Under the pieces are notes generated by a model. The model ran no database searches. It was not told the DNA's origin and saw nothing but the letters and a program-made list of their open reading frames with translations. Positions 1 to 8,405 of a DNA stretch of 64,000 nt are shown here, piece after piece. Position 1 is the stretch's first letter; each line of letters opens with the position of its first letter. Location of the stretch: contig JAEUUY010000030.1 in the NCBI GenBank assembly GCA_016787225.1, positions 1 through 64,000 of the forward strand. The letters run 5' to 3'. Made by a program: the position numbers and the translations under genes. Source of the DNA: Chitinophagales bacterium (GTDB lineage: Bacteria; Bacteroidota; Bacteroidia; Chitinophagales; JADJOU01).

Positions 1-246
1 GCCTTAGTGCTATTTGATTTGGATCACTTGTTTTAAATTTAAAATTGATTTTTAAAGGATTATCCTTTCCTAATTGATTTTGATTATTCTTCATACCTAA
101 TTTGGTTTGAAAAACTGTCAAGTTTTTTCAGGATAAGACAACCTAAAGGCTAGGCACTGCTGCTGGGTTTCACACTTCACCTTTATGAGTATCCAAGGTA
201 TTTCTCTTACGTTCACCATATTTAAACCTTCCAGCCTCCTACCTCC
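1..246. other. Gene-free segment at window start
   Basis: No convincing gene is visible on either strand. The plus-strand frame open from base 1 stops at 34-36, so at most about 11 C-terminal residues of a preceding gene could lie here. The rest is AT-rich with a more mixed stretch around 140-240 and no recognisable RNA gene. Confidence 0.4.
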
Positions 247-269
247 TCTAACTTACAAAACAAGTTAGA
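247..269 (+). promoter_or_regulatory. Stem-loop directly before the first start codon
   Basis: TCTAACTT and AAGTTAGA form a perfect 8-bp stem around a 7-base loop (ACAAAAC). It ends one base before the ATG at 271, so it covers the position where a ribosome would bind. A role in translation control is inferred from position only. Confidence 0.4.
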
Positions 270-270
270 T

Positions 271-1458
271 ATGAGAAATTTTTTACTTTTACTATTACTA
301 GCAGGAATATTCGCAGGATGCAATACCTATAAGCGAGCACAAAAAGAAATATACTCAGGAAACTTCGATGAAGCACTTGATGGCATGATTAAAAAATATG
401 CTAACCGCAGTATCAAGGAAAAAGATATTCAGCGCTGGGCAGGGTTGTTTAACGAAGCCTATACTAAGGCAAATAATGAAAATATTGAACATATTCAGCG
501 TAGTCAATTTCAAACAGAAAGTAGCGAGAAATATAGGACTATCTACAATAATTATGTCGCTTTGCAAGCCAGATATGATAAACTAAAGCCATACCTGCCT
601 ATAAAAGTAAATGAAGTCACCATTCCTATCCAACACGAAAATTTTTATACTCAGTTAGAGAGTTCACGCCATAGGCTAGCGGATGCCTTATATATAGAAG
701 GTGATCTGCTACTCAAAAATGGCGATAAATTCGATGCTAGAAATGCCTTTGGGAAGTTTTCAGAAATAGCACAGCTCATACCACAATACCCGCAAATAAA
801 AGAGCGAATAGATATGGCATACCAAAAAGGATTGACCCATATTCTCGTCACTGTAAATAATGATTCTCGCTCTATACTTCCTAGAAATCTGCATCAAGAT
901 TTGACTTATATGCAGATGGACAATAGTCAATTTTTCTGGCAAAAATTTCACAACCAACCTGGAAATTTTCCTCTAGATTATTTTGTAGAGTTAAATTTTA
1001 AAGACATATCGATCACTCCTGAACTAATTGATAGAAAAATGAGCATAGTAGAAAAAACATGGATAGATTCTAGTATTTATATGAGCGATGAACGTGGTAA
1101 ACCTCTAAAAGACAGCTCTGGTCGTCAAATAAAACAATATGCTCATAAAAAAGCAAGCTGTAAGGTGTTTGAAATTTTTCAGAAAAAATCAGCCATAATA
1201 CAGTCAGAGTTTATCATTCTAGATGCTCAGCAGCGATTGTTATCCCGCGTTTCTCCTATCAATAGTCGCTTCGATTTTGACAATGTTGCCTATAAAATAG
1301 AAGGCAATGAAATGGCTTTAGAAGATAAGTTTCTTCGCAAAATCAAACGCTCCCAGTTTTTACCTTTCCCCAATGATGAACAAATGGTATTCGACTGTGG
1401 ACAAGATATTAAATACCAATTTAGCCAATTTCTAGCTTCTAATGCACAAAACAAGTAG
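271..1458 (+). CDS. Conserved lipoprotein of unknown function
   Basis: The 395-residue protein starts with a lipoprotein signal: a short basic end, a run of leucines and a lipobox with Cys17 (IFAGC). It should be lipid-anchored in the cell envelope. Residues 18-190 are mainly helical with a TPR-like character (repeated short helices rich in Ala, Tyr and Asn), and the C-terminal half looks more beta-rich. No catalytic motif was recognised. It stands alone before the TPR/PD40 gene, 76 bp away. The ATG at 271 is chosen because the signal peptide begins immediately. The function is unknown; a structural or assembly role in the envelope is a guess. Confidence 0.75.
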   Translation: MRNFLLLLLLAGIFAGCNTYKRAQKEIYSGNFDEALDGMIKKYANRSIKEKDIQRWAGLFNEAYTKANNENIEHIQRSQFQTESSEKYRTIYNNYVALQARYDKLKPYLPIKVNEVTIPIQHENFYTQLESSRHRLADALYIEGDLLLKNGDKFDARNAFGKFSEIAQLIPQYPQIKERIDMAYQKGLTHILVTVNNDSRSILPRNLHQDLTYMQMDNSQFFWQKFHNQPGNFPLDYFVELNFKDISITPELIDRKMSIVEKTWIDSSIYMSDERGKPLKDSSGRQIKQYAHKKASCKVFEIFQKKSAIIQSEFIILDAQQRLLSRVSPINSRFDFDNVAYKIEGNEMALEDKFLRKIKRSQFLPFPNDEQMVFDCGQDIKYQFSQFLASNAQNK

Positions 1459-1507
1459 AAAAAAACCTTATTATCAAACATTTAATTAGTTTTTAAGCTA
1501 TTTTTTT

Positions 1508-1515
1508 TAACTTTG
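1508..1515 (+). promoter_or_regulatory. Bacteroidota -7 element (TAACTTTG)
   Basis: This matches the Bacteroidota consensus TAnnTTTG exactly and lies 27 bases before the ATG at 1535, giving a predicted leader of about 13 bases. No clear TTTG -33 element was found at the usual spacing. Confidence 0.45.
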
Positions 1516-1534
1516 TCCTTCATTTTGTAATGAA

Positions 1535-3778
1535 ATGAACGAAAGGTTAATTCAAATACTTACTTTAGTACTAGTCAGCTTTAGACTTCTCTCGCAAGAA
1601 GTGAACGAGGAAGGATTCCGAAAAACCTTTAAATCAGAGTTAAAAGTTGTAGAATCAAAACTAGCTAGAAAGCCACTTGACGTAAACTTAAACTATAAAT
1701 ACGGTTTGCTTTGCTATAAAGTATGCAAGTATAGAGAGGCTCAAAAAGCTCTATACAAGTGTATGAATGATTATAAAGACAATCCTTACTATTATTTAGA
1801 TCTATACCATATAGAAGTCGCACTTAAAAATAAGGAAAAGGCTGACGAATTTTATTATAAGTATTTCGCCCTAAGTAAAAAACTCGGATTGGAGACCAAT
1901 TATGTCATAGAACATCAAGAATTATCTAATAGCATAAGGCCAAGTCTCGTAGTAATGAATCAAACAAGTAAAGACTATTTCCCATATGTGTTAAATAACG
2001 GCAAAATAAAGTTTCTCACTCAAAGTAAATTTTCTTATTTAGAACCCACGAGTCCATTGCTAACAAGAAATTATCTAACGAATGAAGTGGTTTTCTCAGA
2101 TTCCTCATTTAAAAATCAAAAATTATTGGAGCAGCCAAGTAAAACTAGTGATGGATTTTCTTTTCATGCTTTTTGCTTAAACAAAGCTCAGAATAAAATA
2201 TATATGACAAGATATGATGGTGGTAATCGCAGAATGATAATATGTGTATCCGACAAAGTAGAACTGAGGTGGCAACCTTTTAGAACCTTATCTTATATTT
2301 CTAAAAATTCTAAGGCTAATTTTATGCATCCTATGCTCACAGAGGATGAAAATCAAATGATTTTCGCCAGTGATATGAAGGGAGGTAATGGAGGATACGA
2401 TTTATGGATTGCAGACTTGTCAGAAAATGATGAATTATCTAAAGTAAGAAATTTAGGGAATAATGTGAATACCCTAGGTAACGAACTTTTTCCTACAAAA
2501 TATGATGACAATTCATTTTTTTTCTCTTCAGATGGGCACCCCGGCTATGGCAGTCTAGATTTATATCGCTGTGATATCAGCAATCAAAAATTATCGAAGC
2601 CCATCAATTTAGGGGCTAGCTTTAATAGTGTCAGAGATGATTATGCCCTTTTCTATTCTAAAGATGGAAATACCGGATATTTTACTTCAAATCGAAGTGT
2701 AGGTAATGCGAATTTATTTATTGACAAAATATATAAAATAAAACTCAATGTCTTCGACTGTGAAATTTTAAATTTAGAAATTAGGAATCCATTTTCAACG
2801 AGTGGTTCTTTAGCCTATGAGAAAGTCAATATACCTACACCGACAGAAAATGGTATTAATACAACTTCAGAAACACAAAATCAAATCCTAGAACAACCAA
2901 AAAATAATCAAGATGCTGATTTAAATAGATCATTTAAAGAAGAAAATGCGAGTCCACCTGTAAATGCCAAATTTGAAACACCCAAAGAGAAAACCGATGA
3001 AACTTTAATATTGGGAAAGACTATAAAAGAGAATATTCAACAAAATGAAAATGATCATAACCCAGAAGATGTCCAGAAAATTATAGCTGCATCTGAAATT
3101 CTACTAGGGAATAAAAAGAAGGAAAATGTTCCAAAAGAAACAACCTCGACTAATGAAGCATTGGCACTTTATGAAACCAAAAATGATAAAATAGAAGAAA
3201 AATTTGTTGCCTATTCGGAAAATGAAAGTATTTCTAGTTTGAAAACTAATGCAATAGTTGAAAATAAATTTTGGACTGCCGCTAAACTTTGGTTTAAAGA
3301 CTTCAATATACCCATTAGCTATAGTTATATCAGGGTCATCAATCCGAAAAATGAGGTAATATATAGTAATTATTCCAGCGAAAATGGTATGATTAGTGTA
3401 GAAGTTGTAGAATCAAATGAATATACTATTGAGATTCCGAGATTTAGAACTTTGTTGAAAGGAGTCGTATTTACAGAAGGTGATAATAATTTTTATTTTC
3501 CATATGAATCACCTGATAAAAAGACTTCTAATAACACGGTAGTACTTAGGAAAGGTAATGAATCCAAAAAAATTGCTAGCAATAATAGAAAGGATAAAAA
3601 ACCTAACTTTAAGTACGGGAAGAAATCAATGAATCTAGGAATAGCTATTACAAAGAGTCTTCCTAAAAGTGATAAAGGGAATTCTCGACCATCGAAGCCA
3701 ACCTCAAAACCTAGTCCAACAAAAAAGAAACCAGACGATAAGGGCACACCGCGAAATATGATAGAAAACTTTAACTAA
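1535..3778 (+). CDS. TPR / PD40 beta-propeller protein, PorE-like without OmpA domain
   Basis: The 747-residue protein has an N-terminal signal peptide ending near LLSQ. Residues about 25-115 form TPR-like helices. Residues about 140-410 contain PD40 (WD40-like) blades with typical signatures such as MIFASDMKGGNGGYDLW and FFFSSDGHPGYGSLDLY. A low-complexity acidic/polar linker follows, then a beta domain around 580-660 resembling a carboxypeptidase-regulatory-like domain, and a basic Lys/Ser/Pro-rich tail. The TPR-PD40-CRD order is that of T9SS PorE and related proteins, but the C-terminal OmpA peptidoglycan-binding domain is missing. Envelope location is inferred. PorE identity is not claimed. 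Confidence 0.7.
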   Translation: MNERLIQILTLVLVSFRLLSQEVNEEGFRKTFKSELKVVESKLARKPLDVNLNYKYGLLCYKVCKYREAQKALYKCMNDYKDNPYYYLDLYHIEVALKNKEKADEFYYKYFALSKKLGLETNYVIEHQELSNSIRPSLVVMNQTSKDYFPYVLNNGKIKFLTQSKFSYLEPTSPLLTRNYLTNEVVFSDSSFKNQKLLEQPSKTSDGFSFHAFCLNKAQNKIYMTRYDGGNRRMIICVSDKVELRWQPFRTLSYISKNSKANFMHPMLTEDENQMIFASDMKGGNGGYDLWIADLSENDELSKVRNLGNNVNTLGNELFPTKYDDNSFFFSSDGHPGYGSLDLYRCDISNQKLSKPINLGASFNSVRDDYALFYSKDGNTGYFTSNRSVGNANLFIDKIYKIKLNVFDCEILNLEIRNPFSTSGSLAYEKVNIPTPTENGINTTSETQNQILEQPKNNQDADLNRSFKEENASPPVNAKFETPKEKTDETLILGKTIKENIQQNENDHNPEDVQKIIAASEILLGNKKKENVPKETTSTNEALALYETKNDKIEEKFVAYSENESISSLKTNAIVENKFWTAAKLWFKDFNIPISYSYIRVINPKNEVIYSNYSSENGMISVEVVESNEYTIEIPRFRTLLKGVVFTEGDNNFYFPYESPDKKTSNNTVVLRKGNESKKIASNNRKDKKPNFKYGKKSMNLGIAITKSLPKSDKGNSRPSKPTSKPSPTKKKPDDKGTPRNMIENFN

Positions 3779-3807
3779 GGATTTTTTCGAATACTAAAAT
3801 CAGTAAT

Positions 3808-4854
3808 TTAGTTAAGGTAAATACGGGTCATGTAAATTTTTCGCCGTATTGGCTTATGAGTTTCTGATTCTACCCAGTTGTTTGTAGTGAAATATGCCTT
3901 AGGTTGTAACCTATTAGGTATATTATTATACTGTAACAGATCTATAATTTTACTTTTTGATTGATTTGGGTTATTCTCTACTATCATGATTATTTTTTGA
4001 CCTAGCACAGGGTCATCTTCACTAGCAATGATAAATTTAAAAGGTAGAAAAGAACTCCATTCATATTCTAAAACTTCTGGGTTGACCTTAACTCCTCCAG
4101 TATTAATAACGTTATCCGCCCTCCCTAAAAAAGTGAATGTACCATCCTGCTCTATGTTGACAACATCTTTCGATTCTATACCCTCTGGCAATATAAGATC
4201 ATGCTGCAATTGGAGACATTGGTCACTATTTACAGAAAGCTTAAAACCTTTTAGCAAACGAAAACTTTTTTCTCTAGCACTAATATTCCTAATGGCAAAG
4301 TGGCTTAAAGTTTCGGTCATAGCAAAGCTCTCATAAAATTTTGTCTTTGTTTTAATTTTCGATATTGCATTCTCTAATTTTTTTGACACCCCACTTGCTC
4401 CTATTAGACATAATTTTACTTGACTAAAAAAATCTGGTTTAGTATTTAAAATAGCATGCAGGTGCAAAGGAGTCAAAGAAATAAAATCTATTTCGCCCTT
4501 ATCACAAAAATTAAAAAAATCAAGAGATGGTTTGAACACCTTCACTTTAGCTTTAGCGATTAGAGCCCTTATCAGTAGCATTTTAGAACCGATATACTTA
4601 ATATCGAGACAGTGTATAATAAATGTGTGGTGAGTGATATTGAAAAACTCATTTGAAAGTTTAGCGGATTCTAAAGCTCTATATTTACTAAAACTTATTG
4701 ACTTTGGAGTGCCCGTAGATCCAGAAGTAATAGATACAAAGGTCTCCTCTTTCATAAAATGCTCAAGGAAATCTAATACGGAGAAGAGATAAGCTTCGTC
4801 TGAATATTCTTTCTTTAAGGTATCTAAATCTAATTTCTCAAAATCTAAATACAC
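3808..4854 (-). CDS. menE: O-succinylbenzoate-CoA ligase-like AMP-binding enzyme (MenE)
   Basis: The 348-residue protein belongs to the ANL adenylate-forming family. It shows the P-loop-like motif SGSTGTPK near residue 45, the central motif around YESFAMTET, and the hinge/C-terminal motif GRADNVINTGGVKVNPE. The length fits the short MenE enzymes of Bacteroidota, which activate o-succinylbenzoate with CoA in menaquinone synthesis. The start is GTG. It lies 18 bp after yajC on the same strand. No other men gene is in the window, so the substrate is assigned from length and motif style and a related acyl-CoA ligase remains possible. Confidence 0.75.
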   Translation of the reverse strand: MYLDFEKLDLDTLKKEYSDEAYLFSVLDFLEHFMKEETFVSITSGSTGTPKSISFSKYRALESAKLSNEFFNITHHTFIIHCLDIKYIGSKMLLIRALIAKAKVKVFKPSLDFFNFCDKGEIDFISLTPLHLHAILNTKPDFFSQVKLCLIGASGVSKKLENAISKIKTKTKFYESFAMTETLSHFAIRNISAREKSFRLLKGFKLSVNSDQCLQLQHDLILPEGIESKDVVNIEQDGTFTFLGRADNVINTGGVKVNPEVLEYEWSSFLPFKFIIASEDDPVLGQKIIMIVENNPNQSKSKIIDLLQYNNIPNRLQPKAYFTTNNWVESETHKPIRRKIYMTRIYLN

Positions 4855-4872
4855 AATAAAAAAGTTTACAGC

Positions 4873-5178
4873 TTACTTAATACCATGCAATGCCTTGGTC
4901 GCCTCATAATTAAGGGCTGTTTTTTCCATACGCACCTTTACATTGGTGTCTATTTCAATGACCATTAAATTCTCTTCAGATTTAATATACTTACCATGAA
5001 TACCAGAAGTAGTGATAATTTTCGAGCCATTAGCTAGACCATCAATAAATGCTGCCATTTCCTTTTCCCGCTTCTTCTGCTTCGGACCTACGATTACGAA
5101 TTGAACGACTAAGAAAATACCCATCATGAGTAGTAGTAGTGGCATCATATCCATTCCACCTTGAGCTTGTAAATACAT
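4873..5178 (-). CDS. yajC: Preprotein translocase subunit YajC
   Basis: This 101-residue protein has one N-terminal membrane segment (residues about 9-27, MMPLLLLMMGIFLVVQFVIV) followed at once by the basic PKQKKREKEM stretch and a small beta domain with the conserved GSKIITTSGIHGKY pattern. That is the YajC layout. YajC associates with SecDF at the inner membrane and supports Sec export. It lies between a DUF1573 lipoprotein gene and menE, all on the minus strand. Confidence 0.92.
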   Translation of the reverse strand: MYLQAQGGMDMMPLLLLMMGIFLVVQFVIVGPKQKKREKEMAAFIDGLANGSKIITTSGIHGKYIKSEENLMVIEIDTNVKVRMEKTALNYEATKALHGIK

Positions 5179-5236
5179 TTTATTTGATTTTAAATTGTTA
5201 GACTTTAGAATTTAGATTATTATTCATGACTTATTC

Positions 5237-5692
5237 TTAACGTGGCAAGACATTGACTTTGAAATATAAATCATGTACCTTTTGATTCGTATTACAATTT
5301 ACTTTAATATTTTTCTGATAACTTCCTAACTTATCCTTACTATCAAATTTAGCTATTATCGAGTCTTTTTGTCCTGGACCAAGGGGATTGTGAGAATATT
5401 CTGCTATCGTGCAGCCACAGCTAGGACTTACATTGAATAGCATCAATGGCGCATTGCCCGTATTTTGATAATAATAGATTATGCTACATTCCTTCCCTTC
5501 TTTGACATTTCCGATATCTACCATGGTATCTTGAAAGTGTATAGTAGTCGCTTTGCTATAAAGAACAGTATCAACGCCTGAATTATTTCGCTGACCAAAT
5601 CCAAACAAAGAACCAACGTCTCGTTTAACATTAGTACAAGAACTTATACAGGTAACAAATATAATAAATGAATATATTAAACTATACTTCAC
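5237..5692 (-). CDS. DUF1573 domain lipoprotein
   Basis: The 151-residue protein starts at GTG with a lipoprotein signal whose lipobox Cys is residue 19 (CISSC). Residues about 48-150 match the DUF1573 pattern: a DIGNVKEG segment, then NTGNAPL, the SPSCGCT cysteine motif and a final beta strand with VNCNT. DUF1573 is an immunoglobulin-like beta domain common in Bacteroidota envelope proteins; its biochemical role is not established. It precedes yajC on the same strand, a frequent arrangement in this phylum. A TAGCTTTG box at 5704-5697 lies too close to the start to be a convincing promoter for this reading of the gene. Confidence 0.85.
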   Translation of the reverse strand: MKYSLIYSFIIFVTCISSCTNVKRDVGSLFGFGQRNNSGVDTVLYSKATTIHFQDTMVDIGNVKEGKECSIIYYYQNTGNAPLMLFNVSPSCGCTIAEYSHNPLGPGQKDSIIAKFDSKDKLGSYQKNIKVNCNTNQKVHDLYFKVNVLPR

Positions 5693-5745
5693 AAGGCAAA
5701 GCTAGTTATTTAGCCAAGTATTTCAATTGAAAAATACTTAAATTT

Positions 5746-7356
5746 CTATTTAAATCGGAAATTGAGTGTAGCCATAAACTGACTGATAGAATTATTCATC
5801 GTATAACCCATTTCATAATTTACGCGATTATCAGCATAATCATAGAATGGTCTATAGTCTTTAAAACTAGTATTCATATAGGCAAGATCCAAGGATACTT
5901 GCTTGCCGCGATATCCTAAACCAAAAGTATAAGTCATACTAGAAGCGTTGAAATCATTATAGGTAAAATCCTTACTATATGGAGTGGTGCGATAGTTGAG
6001 TCCTGCTCTAAAGCGTATACTTTCAAACACATATTCACCACCTATTTTGAATGCATGTGTATTGTTATTTTGTCGCCATAAGGCATCATTCAATTGATTG
6101 GTAAATTGAGGTTCATTATCTAAGTTTATCATTAAACTTTTCAAATTATTAAATTCATACTCTGCACCAATAAATCCTCTCTTTCCCAGCATATAACTTA
6201 GTCCACCCCCAAACTTAAATGGGGTTATATAATTAAACTCAAATTCGTCTGTCCGATTTGGACTGCTAGAGCCTCCAACAGCATTGGCATAATAAGCACG
6301 AGCTGTAATAGCGTATTCCTGCGTAAGCTGCGCAAATGTAGGAGTATGTATATAGGCTGAAGCTTTCAAGTTTTCTGTCAATTTCACTAAACCACCTAAT
6401 TTCAAATTGACTCCTGCTCCTGAATACTTATCAATTTCTGAAATTTCAAAGCTGCCATATCTACCATAAAATGCATTCGGGCTAGAGCCAACAGGTCCAC
6501 GATTAACCTCTTCGAAAATAAATTCAGTTTGATAATTAATAAAAGGAATACCAAGAGATACACCAATATAGTATTTATCTTTCAAGCTAGTAGACCAAGC
6601 AAACGACAGCTCTGTAATACCACCACTTGTTTTCATTTGACCAAACTGAGATACATTCACAGAATCTAATTTTAATGGATCTTCATAAAAATCATAAGGT
6701 GAGAAAGAGTAAATAGCCTCTGCATTTCGTGCTGCTAGAACTCTATTATACAGATTGGCAATTGAAGAATAGTTTCCTTCTGCTGGATAAGTACCAGGTG
6801 CAGGATAATCGGTGTTAAAATCTCTTCTATCATATTCTAGGTTTGTGGCTAAAAGAGCTAAATAACTAGAATAGGAATACAAACTATTGCGCCCCATACC
6901 GAAATTCACAGAGCGATTGAAATCAGCAGTTCGATTTATACCAATGGTCACATTAGATGTGCGCATAACAGCATTATCGCTTTTTCTATTAGCTATAACA
7001 ATTCCCATGCTATTAATGGTAAATTTATATCTATTCTGATCAAAATTCGTCTCAAACTGCCCCCTGCCGTCGTTTGCAATATAGGTGCTACCGGTATGGT
7101 TCAGCGCAAAAGAAGGAGTGAGAGAAAGCTCTGTTCGTGAGAACATTCCCAATCCCGCTGGATTCGTACTTAAATTAGATAAATCTCCGCCTACACTACC
7201 CATGACTCCTCCAGTTCCTACAAATCTGGCAGTTCCTTGCAAAGTAGATTGACTAATATCAGTACCCACTCTCAAAACAGCTCCAGAAAACCTCTGGGCG
7301 TCTGCAGCGTGGAAGGTGACAAAAAATAGTATAGACATAGCTATTCTTCCTAACAT
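5746..7356 (-). CDS. Outer-membrane beta-barrel protein (OMPP1/FadL/TodX-like)
   Basis: The 536-residue protein has a signal peptide ending at ADAQ. It then carries the FadL/PorV-style N-terminal pattern: a glycine-rich VGTGGVMGSVGGD stretch followed by STNPAGLG. Alternating aromatic/hydrophobic strands run to a terminal phenylalanine (LNFRFK), the usual barrel end. The ATG at 7356 is preferred over a start at 7485, because the earlier frame would read a charged, non-signal sequence and overlap the upstream gene by 89 bp. It follows the Trp-rich gene by 40 bp. Transport of hydrophobic compounds is the family role; the substrate is unknown. Confidence 0.75.
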   Translation of the reverse strand: MLGRIAMSILFFVTFHAADAQRFSGAVLRVGTDISQSTLQGTARFVGTGGVMGSVGGDLSNLSTNPAGLGMFSRTELSLTPSFALNHTGSTYIANDGRGQFETNFDQNRYKFTINSMGIVIANRKSDNAVMRTSNVTIGINRTADFNRSVNFGMGRNSLYSYSSYLALLATNLEYDRRDFNTDYPAPGTYPAEGNYSSIANLYNRVLAARNAEAIYSFSPYDFYEDPLKLDSVNVSQFGQMKTSGGITELSFAWSTSLKDKYYIGVSLGIPFINYQTEFIFEEVNRGPVGSSPNAFYGRYGSFEISEIDKYSGAGVNLKLGGLVKLTENLKASAYIHTPTFAQLTQEYAITARAYYANAVGGSSSPNRTDEFEFNYITPFKFGGGLSYMLGKRGFIGAEYEFNNLKSLMINLDNEPQFTNQLNDALWRQNNNTHAFKIGGEYVFESIRFRAGLNYRTTPYSKDFTYNDFNASSMTYTFGLGYRGKQVSLDLAYMNTSFKDYRPFYDYADNRVNYEMGYTMNNSISQFMATLNFRFK

Positions 7357-7396
7357 GGTATTATGTTTTTTAAAATTTAAACTGAATGAAGATAAA

Positions 7397-8296
7397 TTAA
7401 AATCTTGAAGCTCCACTCGATCTACCTCCTGATCTGCCTCCACCACCCGATGATCCTCCTCCACCCATAGAAGGTGAGTTGCCACCCATGCGAGTAGGTG
7501 CAGGGGTCATGGTTCCTTGACTAGGTGAGCTATTGCTAGGAGAACTTCTGTAAGTTGGGGTATTATTTCCGCTCCCTCCATTATTCCAACCTGAATTTCC
7601 TTGCGGTTGAGAAGGTCTATATGTCGTATTTCCATAGTCTCTATTTGGATCCATAACTCTTACCGCTCTTGAAACTCTTCTCTCAGGAGGGGTAACTGAA
7701 TTTCTCTGACCCGTACCCCAATTATTGCCTCTTACATTCCAGCCCCAATTATTCCAGCCGCCTCCCCAATATGGGTCATTCCAGCCGCCGCCCCAGCTAT
7801 TCCATCCGCACCATGGATTATTCCATGAGTTCCAGCCACCTCCCCAGTTATTCCAGCCCCAAGGGCTGTTCCAGGCATACCAGCTATTCCATGAATTCCA
7901 ACCCCATGGGTTATTCCATGTATTCCATCCATTATTCCAGCCCCATGGACTGCCCCAAGCATTTCCTATCGTAATAGAAAAACCTGAATTCCAACCCCAA
8001 TAAGGATTATAAAAATTAGCAAACTGAGGATAGGTGTACATATTCAAAAATGCAGAACTAGGCATGACATAATAAGGATCATACATTCTTCTTAGACTTC
8101 TTCGATATCTATAGTCAAAATCTGGATTGTAGCTATCATCTATTTTTTCATAGCTGCCATCTGTGCTTGTATTGGAATTTTGATTGCCATAAACAATTCG
8201 GGGTTTCACCGGTTCTGGAGTATTATAAATATCATCCTGAGCTGTCAAATTCACCCCAAAAAAAACTAACAAGAATAGATAATAATTACGTCTCAT
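7397..8296 (-). CDS. Secreted Trp/Asn/Gly-rich low-complexity protein
   Basis: The 299-residue protein starts with a signal peptide ending at LTAQ. After a charged segment comes a region (about residues 112-190) of degenerate repeats built from W, N, G, S and P, such as WGWNNGWNTW. The C-terminal part is Asn/Ser/Pro-rich and ends in a glycine/serine/arginine tail. No enzyme domain is visible. The composition suggests a secreted, possibly adhesive or matrix-forming surface protein, but that is inference. Overlapping frames are also open because of the DNA repeats; the signal peptide identifies the real frame. Probably cotranscribed with the following barrel gene. Confidence 0.7.
   Translation of the reverse strand: MRRNYYLFLLVFFGVNLTAQDDIYNTPEPVKPRIVYGNQNSNTSTDGSYEKIDDSYNPDFDYRYRRSLRRMYDPYYVMPSSAFLNMYTYPQFANFYNPYWGWNSGFSITIGNAWGSPWGWNNGWNTWNNPWGWNSWNSWYAWNSPWGWNNWGGGWNSWNNPWCGWNSWGGGWNDPYWGGGWNNWGWNVRGNNWGTGQRNSVTPPERRVSRAVRVMDPNRDYGNTTYRPSQPQGNSGWNNGGSGNNTPTYRSSPSNSSPSQGTMTPAPTRMGGNSPSMGGGGSSGGGGRSGGRSSGASRF
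7732..7962 (-). repeat. Degenerate tandem repeats coding for W/N/G-rich units
   Basis: The minus strand carries many imperfect copies of short units of the type TGGAATAACTGGGG or TGGAATTCATGG. They encode Trp-Asn, Trp-Gly-Trp-Asn and Asn-Ser-Trp blocks. The repeats keep all frames partly open and are a likely site of slippage and length variation between strains. Confidence 0.7.
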
Positions 8297-8405
8297 AACT
8301 TTATGTTTATTAATATAACAACTTTATGACGATAAAGTTACTGATAAGTTTAATTTTAACAACCAAAATAGTGTTATAAAATTTTAAGACAACCTAGGAT
8401 TCCAA

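Noticed and set aside
130-246. Possible SRP RNA-like segment on the minus strand
   Set aside because: GTGAAACCC and AGCAGCAGTGCC recall SRP RNA, but the conserved GGAA-loop core between them is absent and no proper helix could be drawn.
7725-8003. Long plus-strand frame through the W/N/G repeats
   Set aside because: It is a by-product of the repeats: no signal peptide, Pro/Gln/Phe-only composition, and opposite to the operon.
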